64,000 nucleotides of DNA from Fibrisoma montanum (lineage in GTDB: Bacteria; Bacteroidota; Bacteroidia; Cytophagales; Spirosomataceae), in contig NZ_QXED01000018.1 in the NCBI RefSeq assembly GCF_003583365.1, positions 1 to 64,000 on the forward strand. Direction: 5' to 3'. The notes beneath the pieces were generated by a model. The model searched no databases and had not been told where the DNA came from. It worked only from the letters and a program-made list of their open reading frames with translations. The number at the start of each line of letters is the position of its first letter. The stretch's first letter is position 1. A program made the position numbers and the translations under genes. Shown piece by piece: positions 59,803 to 64,000 of this stretch.

Positions 59803-61785
59803 TTAGAATTTCATGTTTTGAATTCGTACAGCGTTTAAAATAGCTAACATGGCTACACCCACATCGGCAAACACGGCTTCCCACATAGTTGCTAGCCCAC
59901 CAGCGCCTAGCAGGAGCACAATGGCTTTGACAACCATTGACAAGGTGATGTTTTGCCAGACAATCCGGCGGGTAGCCCGGCCAATCTCGACTGCCGTGGC
60001 GATTTTGGCCGGTTCGTCGTTCTGAATTATCACGTCGGCAGTTTCGATGGTGGCATCCGAGCCGAGTCCGCCCATCGCCATTCCGACATCGGCCAGCGCG
60101 ACCACCGGCGCGTCGTTCACACCATCACCGACAAAAGCTAACTTTGCTTTTGGGTTAGTGCCTTGTTCACCTTTTAACCGCTCGACCTCACGAACCTTGT
60201 CTTCAGGTAACAAATCGCCGTGCCATTCGTCTACGCCTACCTGTTTGGCGACGGCTTCCACAACTGCCGCTTTATCGCCCGACAGCATCACAGTGCGAAT
60301 TCCATCGGCTTTCAGGCGTTTGACGGCATCAGTGGCATCGGCTTTTACTTCGTCGGCGATTGTGAAATAGCCCGCAAACGTTCCATTTATTGCCGTCATG
60401 ACGATTGTAAACGGAATTTGTGTGAGGGCTTCATTAAATGATACATTAAATTTGCGAAGTAGTTTAGCATTACCGGCTAATACCTCTTTCCCTTCGACGG
60501 TTCCTTTCAGTCCATGTCCGGAAATTTCCTCTACGTTTTCAACGGTCGCGGTTTCGTACCCTTTTCCAGCATAGTCAATGATGGCAGTGGCAACCGGGTG
60601 GGTCGATTTGCTTTCCAGCGCGGCTGTTAACCGGGCCAGTTCTGCTGCGTCCATGCCAACGGGTTTGACTTCCTGAACCTTAAAAACGCCTTTAGTTAGC
60701 GTACCCGTCTTATCTATGACGACGGTTTTGACTTGTGTCATCAAGTCCAGAAACACAGAACCTTTGAACAGAATACCCTGCTTTGATCCGGCACCAATAC
60801 CGCCGAAGTAACCCAGTGGAATAGAGATCACCAGCGCACACGGACAACCGATGACCAAAAAGACCAAACCCCGATACAACCAGTCGCGGAATTGATAGTC
60901 GGCGACGAAGAAATACGGTACAATGGTAACTAGTAAAGCCAGTGCACAGATAGCTGGGGTATAGACTTTGGCGAAGCGGGCAATAAACTCCTGGGTCTGC
61001 GCTTTCCGGCCTGTGGCCTGTTGCACCAGCTTCAGAATCCGAGACAGCTTTGAATCCTGATAGGGCGTAGTCACATCCATCTCGACTAATGACTGCCGGT
61101 TAATCATACCTGCCAGTACCGCTTCGCCTTTCTCAATGGTGCGGGGCACGCTTTCCCCCGTCAGGGCTGCCGTATCGAACGTACCTGAGGGAGAACGCAT
61201 GGTGCCATCTAGCCCTACTTTTTCGCCTGCTTTGATCTGAATCACATCGCCAACGGCCACTGTTGCGGCTTTTACGGTTTGCGCCTGCCCGTTTTTGAGT
61301 ACCGTCACCTCGTCGGGACGTACATCCAGCAGGGCTTTGATACTGCGACGTGCCCGCAGTACGGCGGCATCCTGAAACAACTCGCCGATGGTATAAAACA
61401 GCATGACAGCCACGCCTTCAGGATATTCGCGGATACCAAACGCGCCGAGCGTGGCCACGCCCATCAGGAAAAATTCGGTAAATACATCACCGTTCAGAAT
61501 GCTACTCCAAGCCCGTTTTAGCACCGGCCAGCCAACGGGCAGGTAGGCCGCCACGTACCAGATAAGCCGGATAGGATCTTTAAACCAGCTTAATTTGACA
61601 GAATCCAGCGCAATGCCGCCCAGCAACAGTACCAGACTGATAGCAGCCGGGGCGTAGGTACGCCAGGTTTGTTCAGGGCCTTTTTTAGTCGGAGCTGCGT
61701 CGGCTGCGGGCGTGGTGCCTTTCTCGATCAGTTCCACATCATCATGGTTGTGACCGTCTTCGTCGTGGGTATGATCGTGTGCCAT
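59803..61785 (-). CDS. Zn/Cd-type P1B ATPase (ZntA-like)
   Basis: Start chosen at ATG 61785 (MAHDHTHDEDGHNHDD); the longer frame from 61830 starts in the previous gene's end. The 660-residue pump has a His-rich N-terminus without HMA domain, CPC in VIGCPCALVISIP (near 313), DKTGTLTKG (near 356), THPVATA and GDGVNDAPVV (near 551). The IGAGSKQGILFKG run after CPC and the C-terminal WEAVFADVG fit Zn/Cd/Pb pumps rather than copper ones. It is followed (7 bp) by the membrane protein at 61793. Confidence 0.9.
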   Translation of the reverse strand: MAHDHTHDEDGHNHDDVELIEKGTTPAADAAPTKKGPEQTWRTYAPAAISLVLLLGGIALDSVKLSWFKDPIRLIWYVAAYLPVGWPVLKRAWSSILNGDVFTEFFLMGVATLGAFGIREYPEGVAVMLFYTIGELFQDAAVLRARRSIKALLDVRPDEVTVLKNGQAQTVKAATVAVGDVIQIKAGEKVGLDGTMRSPSGTFDTAALTGESVPRTIEKGEAVLAGMINRQSLVEMDVTTPYQDSKLSRILKLVQQATGRKAQTQEFIARFAKVYTPAICALALLVTIVPYFFVADYQFRDWLYRGLVFLVIGCPCALVISIPLGYFGGIGAGSKQGILFKGSVFLDLMTQVKTVVIDKTGTLTKGVFKVQEVKPVGMDAAELARLTAALESKSTHPVATAIIDYAGKGYETATVENVEEISGHGLKGTVEGKEVLAGNAKLLRKFNVSFNEALTQIPFTIVMTAINGTFAGYFTIADEVKADATDAVKRLKADGIRTVMLSGDKAAVVEAVAKQVGVDEWHGDLLPEDKVREVERLKGEQGTNPKAKLAFVGDGVNDAPVVALADVGMAMGGLGSDATIETADVIIQNDEPAKIATAVEIGRATRRIVWQNITLSMVVKAIVLLLGAGGLATMWEAVFADVGVAMLAILNAVRIQNMKF

Positions 61786-61792
61786 AGTATGT

Positions 61793-62419
61793 TTAGAATT
61801 CAATAAAAAAGTTAAGTACTGCCAGCCCAAAAAGCGTCAGACCGGTAATCAGGTTTTCGTTATGTTCAAACCAATGTGGGTTAATCTGTTGTAAACTCCG
61901 TCGTCCTAGGGTCACCATCAGAAGCATCCCCGTTAAGGTAACCACGTTATAGATCAGCGCGACCAACAAGACTACCTCCCAGCCTTTTGCTCCCGCACTA
62001 AGAAAATAGGCTTCAATTTCCAGACAGGGCGATAGAAACATGGCTAGCCCCAGCGACAAAAGCAGTGCTGAAAATGAACGTGCCTTGCGTACCAATCCGG
62101 CGTCGATGTGGTCATGTACATGACGATGGCGCAGATGTTGCATCAAATACCATACACCCAACGCGAGCAGGAGCAAAGGAATGGCCTTTTCCGAAAGGTC
62201 GTGGTAATTCTCCGCCAACTGCCATCCCGCCAAACTTACCAATACGCCCAGCAGCGTTGTGCTGACGGTATGCGCCAGTCCCGCAATAGCCGTTATGATC
62301 AACGTTTGCTGAAGACTCCACCGTTCCGTTTGGCCGATGGTTACAAATGGAAGCCAATGGCTGGGAATCAATGCATGAAGCAGGCTAAGCGTCAAACTGC
62401 CCATAACAAGTGCTTCCAT
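61793..62419 (-). CDS. NicO/UreH-like membrane protein
   Basis: A 208-residue protein with six hydrophobic segments: LLHALIPSHWLPFVT (a His pair in the first helix) and a His-rich loop (RHRHVHDHID) between the third and fourth helices. The layout resembles RcnA/NicO/UreH-type metal exporters. Its stop is 7 bp before the ZntA start. Probably exports Ni, Co or Zn with the ATPase. Confidence 0.6.
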   Translation of the reverse strand: MEALVMGSLTLSLLHALIPSHWLPFVTIGQTERWSLQQTLIITAIAGLAHTVSTTLLGVLVSLAGWQLAENYHDLSEKAIPLLLLALGVWYLMQHLRHRHVHDHIDAGLVRKARSFSALLLSLGLAMFLSPCLEIEAYFLSAGAKGWEVVLLVALIYNVVTLTGMLLMVTLGRRSLQQINPHWFEHNENLITGLTLFGLAVLNFFIEF

Positions 62420-62433
62420 GATTAGATTGAGCT

Positions 62434-64000
62434 TTAATGGAGAAATAATTTAAGCCCACCATTGGCCACGAATCCTTCTAAAGGGGCCCATACCTCCCGG
62501 AAGGAAGGTCGGTTGAGGGGAGGGAGAATGACAGCCTGGTAACGATCCTGACGGATATCAAGCATGTTTTCAAAGTTGACAAACACGCTAAAGTGCTTCC
62601 ATCGGCGTTCACCCATGAGGCCCATCAGCCAGTAAGAACGCGAAGTCTCCCCGGTCGAAAGCGGTTTGGGACCAATGTAGTAGGCTTCCAGGCCTAACCG
62701 AAATTTACCTTCCAATTCGTACACCGCAACCAGATTCACCCGGTGTTTGGCCGTTAGCGGAATGGCACTATTAAATTCGGCCCCGCTGTAACGTCTACGC
62801 GTATCCACCAAACTATAGCCAGCATAAAGCTTAAAGGCTTCATAGCTCAGGCGCAGATTGGTTTCCAGCCCCCGACTGTCGATTGGCCCGTTGGCGTTGG
62901 TGAATTGATACCCGGCCGTACTTGGTCCAGGTGTAATAATGGCCGGAATATCCAGCACTAGGGCATGATTCAGCTTGGTATAAAAGAAAAGCTGATTGAT
63001 CGACACATCGATGATATCGAACAAGGTCGTGCGATAATTTACATCAAAATTACCCCCAATGGACGTTTCTGCCTGAGCAGTAGCTTGATCAATCGGGCGT
63101 ACGTTGCGAAAGGCGACGCTTTCGGCATCTTCGGTAAAGATGGTCGGTGCTTTATAACCCAACCCCCCACCAAGCCGGGAGGTCAAACGGTCGGACAGTT
63201 TGAACAGGGCTGACACCCTTGGCAGCGCAAAGAAGCCGAATCGGTTATGATAGTCTCCCCGCAATCCCGTTTCTAATGTAAGCCAGGGACGCACCGTGTA
63301 ATCATTTTGGGCGAAGGCTCCCATCGTCACGTATTGGTAATTGCGTCCCAGGCTGGATGCCCCCTGCCCGGCCCCATCTTCGGTAAACTGTTCGGTCCAG
63401 AGATTGCCCCCTCCGATCCATTCCGCCCGCGTACCGGTATGGGTGTAACTGGCTTCCGTGAAGCTGGCCACCTGGTGACCGGCAAAGCGATAATCGGGTT
63501 GCGAAATAACCCGGTTGAAGTAACTCACGCTGTTTTTTAGCGTCAGAATAGAACGCTCAAAACGCTTATCGAATTGGAGCTGTGAGGCCAGCCGATCCGA
63601 ACGGTTACGCTCGAAATATTGATGGGTGTTATCGGTTCGGCCATCAAGCACTTGCATATCTCCGCCGATGCGGTTTTCCCAATTACCCATTGCCCCCACC
63701 GTCAGCGTAGCCGTAGGATTGAGGTAGACGTAAAGCCGGGGATTGACCGTATAGCGCTCGTAGTTAGGCAAAGCGGAAAATCCGGTTTTGCCGGGATCGT
63801 ACTCGCGTTGGGTGTTGCGGGCCGTGAACATGGTTACGCCAATCTTTTCCCACTTCTGACCCCAAAAACCGCTCAGGTCGAGGCCCCGCGCCGTGGTGCC
63901 ATTGAGCATAAAACTAAGCTCCCGTTCGGCGGTTGGTCGTTTGGTAATCAGGTTGACCAGGCCCGCAATGGCCCCGCCCCCGTAGAGCGTCGATGCCGAG
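62434..64000 (-). CDS. TonB-dependent receptor, 5' end outside window
   Basis: The frame is open to the right edge (about 521 residues seen). The visible N-terminal part is the plug end: SASTLYGGGAIAGLVNLITK. The rest is the beta-barrel with many aromatic strands (VRPWLTLETGLRGDYHNRFG) and ends in a final Phe-type strand (VANGGLKLFLH). TonB receptors import metal complexes or sugars across the outer membrane. The neighbouring Zn/Cd genes suggest a metal substrate, but this is only inference. Confidence 0.85.
   Translation of the reverse strand, partial: SASTLYGGGAIAGLVNLITKRPTAERELSFMLNGTTARGLDLSGFWGQKWEKIGVTMFTARNTQREYDPGKTGFSALPNYERYTVNPRLYVYLNPTATLTVGAMGNWENRIGGDMQVLDGRTDNTHQYFERNRSDRLASQLQFDKRFERSILTLKNSVSYFNRVISQPDYRFAGHQVASFTEASYTHTGTRAEWIGGGNLWTEQFTEDGAGQGASSLGRNYQYVTMGAFAQNDYTVRPWLTLETGLRGDYHNRFGFFALPRVSALFKLSDRLTSRLGGGLGYKAPTIFTEDAESVAFRNVRPIDQATAQAETSIGGNFDVNYRTTLFDIIDVSINQLFFYTKLNHALVLDIPAIITPGPSTAGYQFTNANGPIDSRGLETNLRLSYEAFKLYAGYSLVDTRRRYSGAEFNSAIPLTAKHRVNLVAVYELEGKFRLGLEAYYIGPKPLSTGETSRSYWLMGLMGERRWKHFSVFVNFENMLDIRQDRYQAVILPPLNRPSFREVWAPLEGFVANGGLKLFLH

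Overview
The window looks like part of a large, metal-resistance plasmid (or secondary replicon) of a Cytophagales bacterium, most like Spirosoma and relatives. Reasons: many families typical of Bacteroidota (DUF2911, DUF3347, HYC_CC_PP, DUF305, TonB-dependent receptor), Bacteroidota-type promoter boxes (TAnnTTTG) ahead of several genes, and a Rep_3-type initiator next to an iteron origin plus a ParA ATPase at the left edge. No rRNA, tRNA, CRISPR array or core chromosomal gene was seen. The genus is inferred from gene content only.

Layout. (1) 1-5.8 kb: ParA (cut by the edge), small plasmid-type genes of unknown role, and the start of a run of putative nucleases (RecE-like with a frameshift, CoiA-like, DUF2726, then a helix-hairpin-helix/nuclease protein up to 7.1 kb). 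(2) 7.2-38.7 kb: a copper block: three DUF305 proteins, an outer-membrane barrel, two CopZ-like chaperones, CopA (CPC) and CopB (CPH) P-type ATPases, a CusA-type RND pump split into two ORFs with CusC and two CusB-like adaptors, DUF3347, PepSY, DUF2231, a four-helix copper-storage protein, and two unusual regulators that join an HMA-like CxxC domain to an AraC DNA-binding domain. Polysaccharide genes (GT61, a GH2/GH5-like hydrolase, a GT2 synthase) lie among them. (3) 38.8-49 kb: plasmid backbone: XRE regulator, DUF6166, DUF932, hypothetical genes, tyrosine recombinase, Rep and oriV, YhcG-like nuclease. (4) 49.4-59.4 kb: arsenic genes (arsR, arsM, arsC, arsN2, acr3, metallophosphoesterase, two secreted ArsC-like proteins), an IS4-family element, YnfA, a MerR regulator with a divergent target, then a CadC-like ArsR, MerT-MerP fusion and GDCCVxC protein. 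(5) 59.8-64 kb: Zn/Cd P-type ATPase, a NicO/UreH-like membrane protein and a TonB receptor cut by the right edge.

The strongest non-gene signal is a repeated operator. A direct repeat of a 10-bp half-site (about TTRYANRATT, 21-22 bp apart) is found at nine places in the copper block. At four of them (copA, the first AraC gene, the second copZ, and the HYC_CC_PP gene) it lies exactly 22 bp from a TAnnTTTG-like promoter box. This is the geometry expected for an AraC-type activator, so the two HMA-AraC proteins probably run a copper regulon through these sites. The arsenic block has its own 16-bp operator in three copies, the MerR gene faces a promoter with a 19-bp spacer, and the CadC-like gene has a perfect dyad at its promoter. 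The four sensors thus each appear to have a readable binding site in the window.
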